Part shown: positions 49,900 to 62,350 of the stretch, piece after piece
Layout: each line of letters begins with the position of its first letter
How positions within the stretch are numbered: position 1 is the stretch's first letter
The notes under the pieces: model-generated
The model's input: only the letters and a program-made list of their open reading frames with translations
The model's database searches: none
Told to the model about the DNA's origin: nothing
Assembly (NCBI GenBank): GCA_049999805.1
Contig: JBNGIO010005800.1
Location: 1-64,000 of the forward strand
Reading direction: 5' to 3'
DNA: 64,000 nt
From: Folioceros fuciformis
Taxonomy: Eukaryota > Anthocerotophyta > Anthocerotopsida > Anthocerotales
Made by a program: the position numbers and the translations under genes

Positions 49900-52899
49900 A
49901 CTCGGAGCACTTCCTAGACCACAGCAGAGGGAGCGTTGCACCAGCAGCAGGAACAGCAAGAAGCTCAACACGACCGGTGCCGTGGAATGATACGGCGGGC
50001 CGCTCCACTCCGGGGTTAGGGCGGCTGGCTATCAGGCCACACACGCGTATGCTGCCTCGCCTCCCTCCAGCAAGATGCGCGTCACGCGAGCACCGCGACA
50101 CGGGCGCCGGACGCCGGCCGCTCCCAACCGTAGCGGCTGAGACGCACAGCCAGTCGGTGCAAGAAGCTTCGCTCCGCTGGCCTCCGCTGGCGCGCTGCTG
50201 CCTGCTGCAAGAGAGCGGGATGGCCACAACAAGGGGCGGAGTGTGAATGAACGCCCGCAGGAAGGAGCGAGGGGTTAGGGCGGGAGGGAGGGGCTGCCCG
50301 GGCGCTTGGCTACAAGATGGCTTCCACTGTGCGCGACGGAACCAGGGAAAGCAAGCACGCATGCCCACCCCAGGCGGGAAAGAGGGCAAAGCACAAGGAA
50401 GGCGAGTACTGACCTGAGTCGGCCGGCGCGATGGGAACAGAATGTGACTCGCCACCCTCCGCAGCCGTGGCGTGCGCCCACGTCCAGGTGCTACACAACC
50501 TAAAGAAACAAGGACACTGGCCTTAATTTTGCGTCACGTTTCGTCCCTTTCTAAATTGAGCCCCGGCCACCCAGTTGGGCCTCCATCCCAGGCAATATGT
50601 TCCGCCTCTACCGTCCCCGATCGACGCTTCTAGTGACTTCTTACCACAGTCCCCAAAAGTGGTCCACCCGCTACGTAAAAAATCGCCAGGATAAAGCCTA
50701 CCCTTCTGAACCCTACTTTTATCTTTACTATATACAACTGAGGACTCGGTAACCACAAACCCTACACCCCTGCCTTTTCTCGGATACAACCACGGCAGAC
50801 CTCGCCAAATAACCCTTACGTTGGGGGCTTAACCTAATTTGTTTATTTTAGATATTTTTGAATTTGAAAATCATATGTAGACTACATATTTTAGTGCTAT
50901 ATTCATCTTACCATTAGATCAGCAAATAGACGTTTAGACGATTATTTTTGTTTTCTCTAACTCTAGGTATGGGTATACTAGGTGCAACGGACCAAATAAT
51001 GGAGTTGGAAGAGAGAGGGTTATAAATAACCCACCCCTACATAGAGAGAAAAGCTAACGAAGGGACTAGTAGGACAATTTCAAGGGGTGTAGAAAGAGAG
51101 GGCAGAGAGAACAAGCTCACACTACAAAGGCCGGCATAATGGGGAGTAACAAGCTAGGAGCAAACAGAATCAAGCACTCATGAAGCAAAAGGAAAGATTA
51201 TATCACAGTAAGGTGAAATTTGGACATAGTTGTGAGACTAAGCACGATGAGCAATCATGCAAGGGACAGTGGTGCAAGTGCAAAGGGGATGCATGCTAGC
51301 GAAGTAGCGAGCCGTGACTCAGGGTAAATAAACCATGGAGGTTGACTTGCTAACTATTTCCGTGGTTGCCATATTTCGCAAGAGTGGGTTTTAAGCATCG
51401 CTCACAGTATTGCAAGCAAAGTTTGAACGGCCTGGACCTCTAAGAACAACCGGGTTTGGTAGGGTAGCACTCAGACAAGGGGTCGACGATAGGCAAGAGT
51501 GGAATGGCTCAAGAGGAGCAATTGTACATTCACTTGTTTTAGAGGGCAACTAAACTATCGACACCTTATTGAGTCTCGAACCAAGGGGTAATGACCTATG
51601 TAACTAGAATCAATTTATGGCTGTTATTGGTCCTATGCTCATCTTGATTTGGTGAAAAAGTGCTACATTAAGCTACAACAGAGGGAGGAGGATCTCGCTG
51701 CCCTCTCAAAAAGGAATCATAGCATTGGCCCTCAATGTTTGACCATTCATAACATTTGTCAAGTTTATGGAAGAGTAGTAGTATTAGTATTATGAATAAG
51801 ACGACGAATGGAAAAAGGGTCCCTAATTCGACACCCCTGTGGCATCTTGAGCTTAATGATAGGAAGAGGCCAAGCCAAGATTGAGGATGGCTGCCTTGGT
51901 GGTTTTTTACCAAGATTGTATTGGGGATGCTTAGTTATCAACGTGTATCTTACTTTGGCAATGCTTTTCTTGACTTCCTTTGGGCCATCACACAAGTAGA
52001 GCACGTTGTTTTGGGGATTGATCATGTATAAAGCACATATTTATCACTAAGAGAAGCTTCCCAAAGCTAATCTTGTGGAAAAAAGTCGTGTTTAACATTG
52101 CCTCCTCACTAGGTATTTGATGCACCTCTTTAGTATGAAAGGCTTGTTGACAAAGGAGGAGATGAACAAGTGGGGAAGGTTGTGAGTACCGGAACTCCCC
52201 TTGAAATAATCGAACGACAGGGACTTGGTAGTTTTTTTGTGCTTTGGTCAACAGAGTAACTGAATACAGTCTTGGCGGCCTCTTTTATACCCAAGAGCCT
52301 CCTTGGCCCATAGCAATTTCACTCTTCGGTGTGGTTTTGGCTACTAATAACAGATCCTTGGTCGCCCAAAGTTCCTTGGACATTGGCAATAGTATCCTTA
52401 AGTTGTTTTTTTTTTTTTGCAATAGTGAGTCTTTGGCTCATGGCCCACGAGGCAGGCCGGGACAGGGGTTCCTTAGCTCTTAGTGGTTTGGAATACCCAA
52501 GACCCTATATAAGGAGGCAAGGTATTCCACCACGGTCGCTCGTTCAGGTGGGGTGGTGGTTCGCGCCCCTACGATGGCTAAGTTAGGAGGGTGCTGAAGG
52601 CGGACTTGAGACAAACAGGGAGTGAAGGAAAACTTCTAGTCACGGAGCACAACTGGGAGAAAGCATTGACAAGCCATCACAGCCACGAGCAATCTCTGCG
52701 GTAATCAGAAGTCAAGGAAGGGAAGGGGGACACAGACCACGAGGACGGACGGTGACAGCAAGGCGGCGCAGTCATCCGGGTTGGGGTAAGCCCTGGAGAA
52801 GCACCGGATTGGAGAAATAAGCGGGAAGTGCAACAGCGACCTGGAGAGAGCGCGCAGCACCTGAGAAGGAGGCAGGTGTTTGAGGGAACCGGGACTAGA
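49900..52899. other. Upstream region of the Alba gene grading into repeat DNA
   Basis: Up to about 50.5 kb the sequence is GC-rich, probably the Alba promoter and 5' UTR. Beyond 50.85 kb composition changes and the sequence looks like decayed mobile DNA. Minus frames at 51765-52025 (DGPKEVKKSIAKVRYTLI) and 51988-52251 are probably one frame split by a shift; I cannot identify it. A TATA-like CCTATATAAGG at 52502-52512 precedes the mobile-protein relic and corresponds in position to one in the second copy. Confidence 0.45.
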
Positions 52900-55141
52900 G
52901 TGGAGTGGAGGATGGCGACTTAACCAGAGCCAGCGATTTCCACTGTGCAGTGGCCCAATATAGACCATTGGAAAATAAGAGATAGTGGTCTTGTGCAAGA
53001 GCTGGGTCTGAGGTTCATGTAGAAGAAGTGGTGCTATGATAGTCTCACTTTCGTGCTAGAGTATGCTAGCTACTTGAAGAACAATGTACAGGGAGGGTCG
53101 TTGAGGTAGAGGCCACAGGATTGGAGTTCGGAGCTCTTCTGGGCAATTTACTAAATGGGGGAGGCTGAAGAGGGGGGCTTGGTGATGGATCTCCATAGGA
53201 AAAAGACCTTAAGGGAAGCAGCAGTAGCACTCACGAAGCCCGAGGAGGTGAGGGTTAACAATGGTTGGGTGGTCAGGCAGTTGGTCTCAGAGCAACTGGT
53301 TGGGCTAGCTAAGTGGATCTTGTGCTTTCTCCAGAGCAAAAAGCTGGATCATATGGCGGATCACTTCTTGGGTTTTCTCCATGAGGTAGTTCGAGGTGCA
53401 CAGGTGGACTGGGGTAGGATTATTTCCGAGCGAGCTTGTGAGGAAAGAATAAATTTGTTGGTTGCCTGCCCGCGCCCCTCCCTCATATCACCTTTTCTGA
53501 TCCACATTTTTATGTACTCCAAGTGTTTAACCAAGCTAGAAATCGTGTTCTCCCTTCATAGCTAGAAAGTAGTCAGGGAAGTTAAGGTGGAAGAGGAAGA
53601 TCCAAAGGAAGCCTTAGGGGAAGACTCCAGCAGCTAGGAGCTAGGAGCCTGAATCTCCTAAAGACTCTGAGGGGGAAGCCACGAAAGTCTGAAAGAGGAA
53701 GAGCCGGGCAACAAAGCGAGGTGTGGCTAAGAACGGGAAGACCCTAACAAGCGAATAGGAGGCAATGACCCCGACTCGTATCACCAGATCTAGGGCTATC
53801 ACATAATCGCGAGAGGAACCGGAAAAGTGGAAAAGATAGACCACCCCTACCATGGCACTGAAAAACGATGGGCTGGGAATTAATGAGACTATAGTTAGAG
53901 TAGGAGGGTAAGTGCCGGCGACGGAGGGTTCCGAGGAGTGGGAGGCCATCTTCGGGGACACTCCCCTGAACCGACTAACAAGGGTGGGAGCAAAGGGTCT
54001 AGCCCGAGCAAAAGAGTGGCTCTAGAGAAGGATGATGATAGGAGCAACCCAAATTGGCGATTTGCAAGGACTGACCTTAGACATGGCCCAGACCCAGACG
54101 GATCTGCTCAACTAGGCCCCCGTGCGGCTCACATGGCTCAACATGCACGGGCAGCATGAGAAGGTGCTGAAGGAAAAGCTGGAAGAGGTCGAAGGAAGAA
54201 ATAACATAGCGGAGGACCGAAGGAGGGCGAGTGACGAGTTGCTGGGCAAAGCACAAGAAAAATTGAGGGAACTAACGAATCAACACGAAGCCCTGGTGAA
54301 TCAGGTGAAAACAACCATGCCACAATTGAAAAACTTCAAAACAAAATCTTCCAAACTCAAGAGCTAGTGGCGAAACTGGAGAAATTCAAAAGGTTAGCTG
54401 AGAGGTACAAGCGGGAACGGGATGAGGCAAGAGCCAAGGTTAAGAGTGAGGTAGGGAGATCAAAGAAGGGGAAAGGTTCCGCTACCGCAGTGGCCGAAGC
54501 CGCAACCATGGTGAAATCGACCATGATTGTGGAACCCGCAACTAAAGTGGCTGAACCAGCAACCGTGGCAGAAGGAGGGACAAGGGGTAGTGGAACCAAC
54601 TACCAACAAACCTATGGCAGAGGAGCATGCAACACCCTTGGAATGTAGGAGGAAGCCACCCTAGGACTATCAGCGAGAGGATTGGGTAAGGACCTCTTCG
54701 GTAGAGGGCCACATTGTGCTATCACGTAGGGATGAAGAGACCTATGTCCCTAGCTTCCAATTGCATTATGAGCAGGTGCTCACTCTAAATGTGTATATGG
54801 TGGTTGGAACAGGAGGGGGCAGGAACTACTGGCTGCATCTTTAAACAGCCACGGGCTGTTACCAATCGTTCTTGCGAATAGGTGCTGGAGTGTGCCCCTG
54901 ACACGTAAGATTGCAGGAGATGATAGAAGAGGAACTGCAGGTTTGGGTGGAAGACCACACGGTAAGGTTGTCCAATGATGAAGAAACAAGGGGGAGCCCA
55001 TTGAGAGAGAAATGGGCTATGGACAGTGGAAGCGAAGTGGAGGTATTATGGAAAGATCTCCCGGATCAGCAACGGGATAGAAGGGCCAGGGGGATTCCAA
55101 CAGAGCGGAGGCCAAGGCAGCCAGAGCGGAGACGAGCATGA
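52900..55141 (+). pseudogene. Decayed copy A of an unidentified coiled-coil mobile-element protein
   Basis: Plus-strand frames align in order with the better preserved copy at 60.4-62.9 kb. Matching blocks: a nucleotide match at GTGGCCCAATAT (52947), GGLVMDLHRKKTLREAAVAL, LAKWILCFLQSKKLDHMADH, FLHEVVRGAQVDWGRI and ISPFLIHIFMYSKCLTKLE. A charged coiled coil follows (54122-54460, including RLAERYKRERDEAR), then a short Val/Ala/Thr repeat segment and a tail with WKDLPDQQRDRRARG. Stops and frameshifts break it in several places. The protein has no protease, integrase, RT or transposase motif that I can see. Confidence 0.6.
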
Positions 55142-56168
55142 TAGTCTATGAAGCACTAGGTCAGATTTTTGTTATAGGATAATCAACTCATGAATTCTGA
55201 ACCAAGTAGTGTTAACCGTAGAAGAGTCTCTTTTGATACACAATTTTAGATGTGAGCTTTCTTGTGCTGAATTTGTGCACTGTGGGTTGGAGACATCCGA
55301 TCGATGGTGACCTGATTCGGCATGTTGTCCTCTCGTGACAAGAGGACTTGGAAGATCCCTGGGTGGTCGAGAGCTATGTGACCTAGCTCCGCGATTGGGG
55401 TGGCTAGTGGAAAGGGGTGCTCTAGACCTATGAGGAAGAGAAATTGCTGCAGAAGGTTAGGGTGGGAACGTGAGTTTCACGAAACCACTAGAAAGCCGAG
55501 AGGGAGCATGAGTTTTGCGAAACTCTTGTGAGCCGTACGGCTATGACTTTTTCCTTCCTCACTTCGCTGCCTAACCAGGCCGTGTTCAATCTTTGTGAGG
55601 GGTCTATGTGGCCCAAGCAGGACAATTGAGTGGAGATTTGGTGTGTGAGAAGTGTGTGTGGTTGAAATTGAGAAGTGTTGAGGAAGAGTGCTAATAGATT
55701 GAGTGGAGGAATCAGTGAGAATCAGTGATATAGTGTAGCGCCGAGGTGTGGTTGGCTTTAATCTGCATCTACCAGTGTGATATGGTTGTAGAATAATGTG
55801 AGCAGGGCTTGGTGTGCATGAGAATTAGTCCGCACACGCAATAGCCCCTTCACAGACATCGCCAGAAACCCCACATCATCCAAGCGCCGCGACACCGGTG
55901 CGCCAAAAGGGTGGGTCCCACCACGATGATCAAATCCACTACTATGGTGGCGAAACTCACTATGGTGGTGAAGCCAGGACGACGATTGTGAACTTAGCCA
56001 CGATGGTGGAGTACGTCCGAGTAGGAACTCACAGTAGAGAGTCTAGAAGTCATAGATTTAGAACAACTTGACACGAACCATTCCCTTGGGATCGAATCCT
56101 AGCACTATAACGATATAGAGGGTGAATGTGGGCCTCATTGTGTCCCTAGATACAAAATATCACATTTT
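55142..56168 (+). mobile_element. Probable LTR of a Ty3/gypsy-like element
   Basis: The segment ends just before a sequence typical of the junction between 5' LTR and internal region in plant gypsy elements (TTTTGGTGCCGTTGCTGGGG, from about 56169). A TACAAAATATCACA stretch directly precedes it. The left LTR boundary is not visible and may overlap the tail of the preceding mobile sequence. Confidence 0.4.
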
Positions 56169-57853
56169 GGTGCCGTTGCTGGGGAATGACCTGCTGTCAA
56201 GGTTTTAGATGGGACTAACCTTACCTTGTATGTTCATGCTTGAGTGTGTCAGATTGGTAGATGGATGCCACAAGTTGAGTTAGAGGATTCTGAGTCAAGT
56301 CGTGAAGAGCAGCCCCAAGTGACGCGACAACGCTAGGCAAAGGAAAGGTTGTGAAGGGCTGCAAATTGAGAGCTCAGGAGGGCTCAGTTGGAAGACGCAC
56401 TTTCTGGAAGGGAAAGGGGGGTAAGGAATAGATCGAGATTTGGGGGTCCAATCTTGTTGGAGCAAGATCCTCAATCTCTTGTTTTGGACGAGGTACCATG
56501 GCCAAGGAACCTTGGTCCAACCTTGTCTTCTAACCCTTCTCTTAGAGGTGTGCGAGCTGCTGCAACCCAGCCAACTTTTGCAAACGACGTTGCTGAGACA
56601 GACACGGTAGTGTCGTGCTGTGCCGCTAAACATCGAACTCATGCATAATTCATAAGTTAACAATACTCACACCACACAACATTACACACAAATTAAACAC
56701 TGCATGATGGTGCTGCAGCTCTATGTAAGAGTGAAGCGTTTACTTCCTTCAGTCACCACAAAATCTCCTCCACTTGCATCCATACTTCTCAAAGCTGTAA
56801 CTTGGGCTTCTTAAATCCTCAATTGGGTCACATAATCTTCCACACTGCGCAGACGCACACCTCAATCGGATTTCCAATAGGAGAATGCTCCCTCAAGAGA
56901 AAGTCTATTCTCAGAAAGCAAGAGAATACAAGCTTACAGTTGCAGCGGACACCATTGAGCTAGGCTTTTATGCCTGCTACTTGAGACTTGCTGTAGCCAC
57001 ATCCACACCTCTAGTTGTGTGTCTATCTAGTTGACTTTATATTATATTATAGTTTTCTAATCATGCTCACTAAATAGTTATTAATTATCACTAATAGCAT
57101 TCATTATTATCACTTAATTATTAAATAATTATTATTTGCATGCATCTAAGCGACAACACACACGTGGCTGTCACCACCAAGCAACCTTATCCATTATATG
57201 GAGAGAAGAAGGGGTATGAGAATCCTGATGAGTTTGTTGAGCGTTTTGAGCAGCTAACAATTGCAAATCAGGAGGTGGGGGATGCTAAGTGCATTCATTT
57301 ATTCCATGGAGTTCTTCGAGGAGGGCCAGCTAAGTGGTATAGACACGAGTACTTCAAGATGGTAACACCCCCGATCACCTTTGAAGCCTTGAAGGACGCT
57401 TTTTGTGAAAGATTTAGGGAGATCGATGTGGAGGGCTGTGTTTTGTCCAAGTTGGAGCAGATGCGTAGGAAAAGGAAGGAAACCTTGCAAGCATATGTTG
57501 AGAGGTTTCACAACTTGCGTGATCGCAGTGGTCCTCATTCAAAACTATAGGCCATACGGTGGTTCGCTAGGGAACTAGGTACAAAAATGGGGAGACATGT
57601 GAGGCTGCAAGTGGAGAAGAGTTTGGATCGAGCAATTAGTGTAGCACTGAATTATGAAGAATCCAACTTGCAAGAGATAAAGAGAACGAGGAGGGAGGAG
57701 AAGAAAACCAAGAGGGATGGGAGGAAGCCCGCAAAAGGGAAAATGAAGAGGAATTTCTCCTCCTCCTCGGAAGGGAGCTCCACAAAAGGGAAGAACTCTT
57801 CAAAAGGTACTTTAGAGGATTCCATGGAGGAAGAAATGTTACGGAATGGATAA
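56169..57853 (+). pseudogene. Ty3/gypsy-like primer site and gag, disrupted
   Basis: After the TTTTGGTGCCGTTGCTGGGG junction, a gag-like frame starts near 56265 (MPQVELEDSESSREEQPQV) and soon meets stops. The core gag domain is at 57180-57850: GYENPDEFVERFEQLTIANQ, LRGGPAKWYRHEYFK, FEALKDAFCERFREID and LSKLEQMRRKRKETLQAYVE, then a basic Ser-rich stretch. This is the Retrotrans_gag pattern. The frame is broken by stops, by a ~550-bp insertion at about 56607-57159 and at its 3' end by a copia LTR, so protease, RT and integrase are missing. Confidence 0.75.
56607..57159. mobile_element. Insertion within gag, about 553 bp, possible solo LTR
   Basis: The AT-rich block is foreign to the surrounding gag sequence. 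Its ends show TGTCG near the left and CGACA near the right, and ACACG occurs immediately outside both sides (56602-56606 and 57160-57164), as expected of a 5-bp target duplication. Boundaries could shift by a few bases, and the gag frame does not resume in exactly the same phase, which fits further decay. Confidence 0.45.
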
Positions 57854-58096
57854 TCTACCCGTAACCCTACTGACCAGCTAGTTACCGTAGACCGTAATTA
57901 ATAGTGTTTAATAATTACGAACGGGTGTGCCTCTTCAGAAGAGACACCTAGTGACATTATTTAAGACACACTTTGTAAACACCTTCCGTAGATTAACACA
58001 AAATATCTTTCTAAGCATTGCGTCTTGATCATGCTAGACTAGATGCAATCCTAATCATGCTAGATTGGATGCAATCCTACTACTAGGATTTTCACA
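57837..58096 (+). mobile_element. Ty1/copia-type LTR, 260 bp
   Basis: Starts TGTTACGGAATGG and ends GGATTTTCACA, that is TG...CA, immediately followed by a primer-binding site complementary to initiator tRNA-Met. The LTR interrupts the gag frame of the gypsy-like element. No matching 3' LTR is visible downstream, so the element is truncated or rearranged. Confidence 0.8.
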
Positions 58097-58108
58097 TGGT
58101 ATCAGAGC
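58097..58108 (+). other. Copia primer-binding site (initiator tRNA-Met type)
   Basis: TGGTATCAGAGC directly follows the LTR end CA. This is the standard minus-strand primer site of plant Ty1/copia elements. Confidence 0.9.
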
Positions 58109-60230
58109 TTCGGCTTACATGGTCTTCTGATCATGGCTAGAAACATGTTGTTGAGGTTGCGCAAGCGATATCCAAAGTTTTGAGAACCTTACCCGCTTGC
58201 TGATAAACCCTCTCGACGAGCTTTTCCGACACTGCAAAAGAAATCATGCATTAGATCATGATAGTCCTTTTTTCGTTCAAACTACAAAAAGAATCTTGCA
58301 GATGCTAGTCGAGACCTATCGATCTAGAATAGGGAAAATGTAAGCCAAAAGAAGGTTGTCTCTCCTAGAATGTCTAGGAAACATAGTGCCTAGGCTTAGA
58401 AAATCCTCTCAAAATTTTCTCTATAAAAATAAGGCAACATGGTAGTTCCCCCATTCGGGTAATGATCCAGGGCAAGGGCGCTTAATCCCGAATTTTGGGT
58501 GGAAGCCTAGCTAACCCCTCCCATTTTCTCAGCTTGCCTAAGGTTTGCAAGCCTGAAAATATGAGCAAAAAGAAAGTCTAAATGAACGTAAAAAACAACA
58601 ACGGGAGAGGCGCGGCGCCTTGTTAGCTGGGTCTCCATTCTAGTTCTTCAACTATGAGATGTGACAAAATAACTTCTGTCACCTGTGCTCATCAAGAAAT
58701 ATCCGGAACATAGACCCCCACCTTGTGGCTTTCCACAAAAATTGATGGGTAATAGTTCAAGTACTTCAACCACTGGTCGTGAAGACTTGAGTTTTGAACA
58801 TGGCTTGGTGTCTCATGATAGACAGCTGACAAGCATCATTAGCATCCAGGAGCAATATTGCAGGAAAGGTTGTTAGGACCCACATGCAAGGACTCCTCTA
58901 TGGTCAAAAAGAGTGTAACAGAGGGCACTCTGTTACTATAGCTGACAAACCATGACACAAACTGTCCTCATAAAATGCTGGAATGAGGTAAAGTGTCATA
59001 TCAAGTATATAACCTAATTCCTTGAGAAGGTGTGTGACTTCAGATGTTACTGTCAAGCTCACCGTACCCATGCCCTACAAATAAGAGACCTTGCATCTCC
59101 TAAGTGAATTTCATGCCCTTGACTATCAGGTACATGTCACAAAAAGGCTAAGAGACCTTGCGCCTCTTAGGCTGTAATACATGTTCTCAATTGACCTATA
59201 TGTCACAATTGAGCTAAGAGACCTTGCGTCCCCTAAGCAATAATACACATCCTTAATTGACTTGTATGTGAGAAATGTCTTCCAATCCAAACATATACGA
59301 GCACTAGCTGCTGTATGAAAAACACCACACTGCATGTGGTTTAACTTATGCTTTGGTGGACAGACACGTAGGTAGCAGAGGAAGATGAGACGCGCTAAAG
59401 CCTGGTTAGTACACAGTGAGCCCAACTCTTCTTGACTACCACGTGAGAGAGATCAACAAAGGTGCTCTTATTGCGAGAATCAGATTATTGCTTCTTTCTT
59501 CAATCACGTTCCAAGAGTGCGGGTATAAAAAACACCTAACTCGGAGTATGTTTATACACTGTTGTATAAATTTCTCCTTACTGTTTATACTCTGTTGTAT
59601 AAACTTCTCATGTAGGAAAGACCTCCATGAGAGCATCCTTCCGGAAAGTAATATGGTAATTTGGCTTTGCGCCTTCACCATTAGAGAAGTGCCAAACCCT
59701 GATGTTTGACAGAACGTCTGTGTAGGTACCTACTTATGTCGACTTTCGGCAGGACTTCCACTAGATCGCCAATTCCTGCAATTAGTAGATCTGCTAGCAT
59801 TGTGTCTTGGGCTTGAGCAAATGTGTTAGATGTAAAATATGTAACCAACTTGCTGGTGGAGAATGACATTTCTACTGAGAACCAGGTGCATTGGTGTGAA
59901 CGAAAAAAACTTTCGGAACCCCCATTTTGAGCGACGGAATGAGCAGGTTGTGATTCTTTTGTGAAGGGACAGGCGAATCGGCTAAGTAAGCGAGTAAGAC
60001 CGGGGTGTTTACCCCCAAAGTCCACCTTGGGCTTCGGGGTTTGGGGAGTACGGGAGATCGGGACAAGGAGGGGGAAGCAGCGAGTGCCTCCTTGGCCCTC
60101 GGGTCATTGAGAACATTAAGGTAGGCAAAAGTAAGGGCCCGAGGTGACGGGGCAACGGTAGCCGGCAGGGCAACTGTTACCGGAGGAACGACTCGAGCTA
60201 GCCCGACGGGCGTAAGGGGAGAAAGCAGGC
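58109..60230. other. Decayed repeat DNA with a 67-bp tandem repeat
   Basis: No coding domain recognised after the copia primer site. A 67-bp repeat is at 59081-59280. TGTTAGGACCCACATGC at about 58872 resembles an LTR start, but I find no matching end. The rest is probably rearranged retroelement sequence. Confidence 0.45.
59081..59280. repeat. 67-bp tandem repeat, three copies
   Basis: Units start at 59081, 59148 and 59214, each opening with TAAGAGACCTTGC and containing a TTGAC(T/C) block and a CATGTCAC-like block. Spacing is 67 and 66 bp. Confidence 0.85.
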
Positions 60231-60243
60231 AGGGTATAAAAAC
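60231..60243 (+). promoter_or_regulatory. TATA-like box upstream of mobile-element copy B
   Basis: GGGTATAAAAACC about 145 bp before the first ATG of copy B (60385). Copy A has a TATA-like motif upstream of its homologous region, supporting a shared promoter. Not tested by any transcript evidence. Confidence 0.45.
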
Positions 60244-61816
60244 CCTAGAGAAAGGGGGGCTCTATCCAGCATCCGAAAGTACGGGGAGCAGGAGTAACTT
60301 GAAGCGTGAAGCGGCTGAAAGAGGGGAAAGCGCCAGGACGACAGGAGAGACGGCGCAGGGTGTGAGAGGAGGAGGACAGGCAGAATGAGGGCGCGGCCTG
60401 AACTGATCCTTGGAGCAGCAGCCTCTAGACAGGAGGGGGGGCCTCCTGTCCCCCGAAGTGACCTACTCCTGTGGCCCAATATGGAGCACTGGAGGGTCAG
60501 GGCAGGGAAGTTGGTGGCAGAGCGGGGTTTGAGCTTTATGACCCAGAAGTGGAACCATGCAGCACCCCAGCTGGTCAGGGAGTGCGCCCTATGGCTGATA
60601 GAGCCTGTACGCAAGGAGAGGATTAGAGGCAGACCCCAGGAATGGAGCCTAGAGTTGATTAGGAAGGTCTACGGGCGCGACCAACAGGAGGAGGGGGGAC
60701 TGGTGCTGGAGTCCCTAAAGAAGCGTGGCGGGACGGGAGCCGCGGAAACGTTGCTCAAGGCAAGCACGAAAAAGGAAGCGAACGGGTGGCTAGTGCGCGA
60801 CATGGCAAGTCCTTAGTTGTTGGGATTGGCCAGGTGGTTCCTGAGCTTCTTCCGAGTGCGTAAACAGGATTATATGTCCGACCAGATGCTCTTGTTTGTG
60901 CATGAAGTAGTGAAAGGTACCAGGATCGACTGGGGGCGGATTTTATATGTCCGAATGGATGAGGAGAGGCAGAACCTGATCCGACCCAATCCTGAACCTT
61001 CTATGATTTCCCCGTTCCTAATCCATGTGTACAGTTACTCTAACCTAGTCACTGAGCTAGAAATGCTGGCCTCGCTGCACCTGTGGAAGCCAGTTCGCGA
61101 TGTGAAGTGGAAGCCCGCTGAGCTAGCAAGGGCTGCCTCCAGCAGTTGGGAAGCTGACAGTGGAAATAGCTTGCAGGAGGAAACCCCAATCAAGCCCAGG
61201 AAGAGGATGGTGCTACAGAAGAAGACTCCTGTCAAGAGGAAAAGGGCCAGAGGACAAAGTGTGAGCATGGGGGCTGATCAGGAGGAAGAGGGGGCAACCC
61301 TGGAGCAGAAGGGCCAGTAGGAGGGAGGACGAGAACCAGCAGTCCAAGGAATTGAGGACCGAAGGTTGGAGGAGCAAGGTCAGGGTGAGACAAGACCTAA
61401 GGGGCCACAGGATCAGGTGATGGCAGCGGACACAGTTTCCTCCAGACAGGAGGATAAGTTAGGGCGTGTTTCAGCACAAGAGGGTTTCTCAGGGTGGGAG
61501 GACATTTTCAGGTGCAGGCCTCAGGGAGACAGGTTGCAGGTGGGGGACCTGGACAAGTTGCGAGAATTCCTGGGCATACAAATCACGGCAAGAGGAATGG
61601 GCACCGAACGGGTGTAGGAGGTGGACCTACCTGGGCTGACTGCTGCGGTGGTGCAAGCCCAAGCAGACCTCCTGGATCAGGCTGCTAGGGCCCTGACCTG
61701 GTTAAGTGTACAATCGGAGCGAGAAACCAAGACTCAAGGAAAGGAGGAGGAGTCTCGTGAGCGAGAGGTTGAAGTAAGGAGGCAACTAGCGGAGTCGTAG
61801 ACAGCGCGGCAACTGC

Positions 61817-61916
61817 NNNNNNNNNNNNNNNNNNNNNNNNNNNNNNNNNNNNNNNNNNNNNNNNNNNNNNNNNNNNNNNNNNNNNNNNNNNNNNNNNNNN
61901 NNNNNNNNNNNNNNNN
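61817..61916. other. Assembly gap of 100 N with repeated flank
   Basis: GCGGCAACTGC immediately precedes the gap and the same bases follow it, so the two sides may overlap. The gap is in the coiled-coil coding part of copy B. Confidence 0.98.
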
Positions 61917-62229
61917 GCGGCAACTGCTGGAGGAGAAGCAACGGGTCCTGGACAGGGAGAAGGCTCAAGCCAAGGAAGAGGCGCGCGAGGCGAGGGCTGA
62001 AGTGCAGGCGCTGAAGGAACAACAGGGGGCCCTGCTAGCTCAGGTGAGGGAGGCTCACGAGGCTAACCTGGAGTTGCAACAGGAAATGGCTAAGGCAGAG
62101 GAGATGGAGATAGCCGCTGTGGAGCAGGCCCAGAAGTTAGCTGACAGATACAAGCGAGAGCGGGATGAGGCCAGAGAGAGAGTGAAGGGGAAGAGCAAGG
62201 CTGGGCGCCCGAGTCAGTCGACGACCCCG

Positions 62230-62350
62230 GTAGCGGAAGGGGCTATCGGTAGCCAAACCAGGGGAACGGTAGTCGAGGAGGCTACCGGTAGCCGGGTAGT
62301 CCACGGGACTACCGGTAGTCGAGTAGCCGACGGGGCTACCGGTGGCCCAG
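62230..62350. repeat. Palindromic ACCGGT-containing repeat in copy B
   Basis: Repeated units of GCTACCGGTAGCC and ACTACCGGTAGTC alternate with GTAGTC/GTAGCC blocks. Each core is a perfect palindrome. They encode ATGSRV/TTGSRV repeats in the mobile protein frame. Confidence 0.8.

Noticed and set aside
58440-58640. Possible organelle DNA insertion or group II intron fragment
   Set aside because: I could not match it to any organelle gene or intron domain; it is simply unassigned repeat-like DNA.
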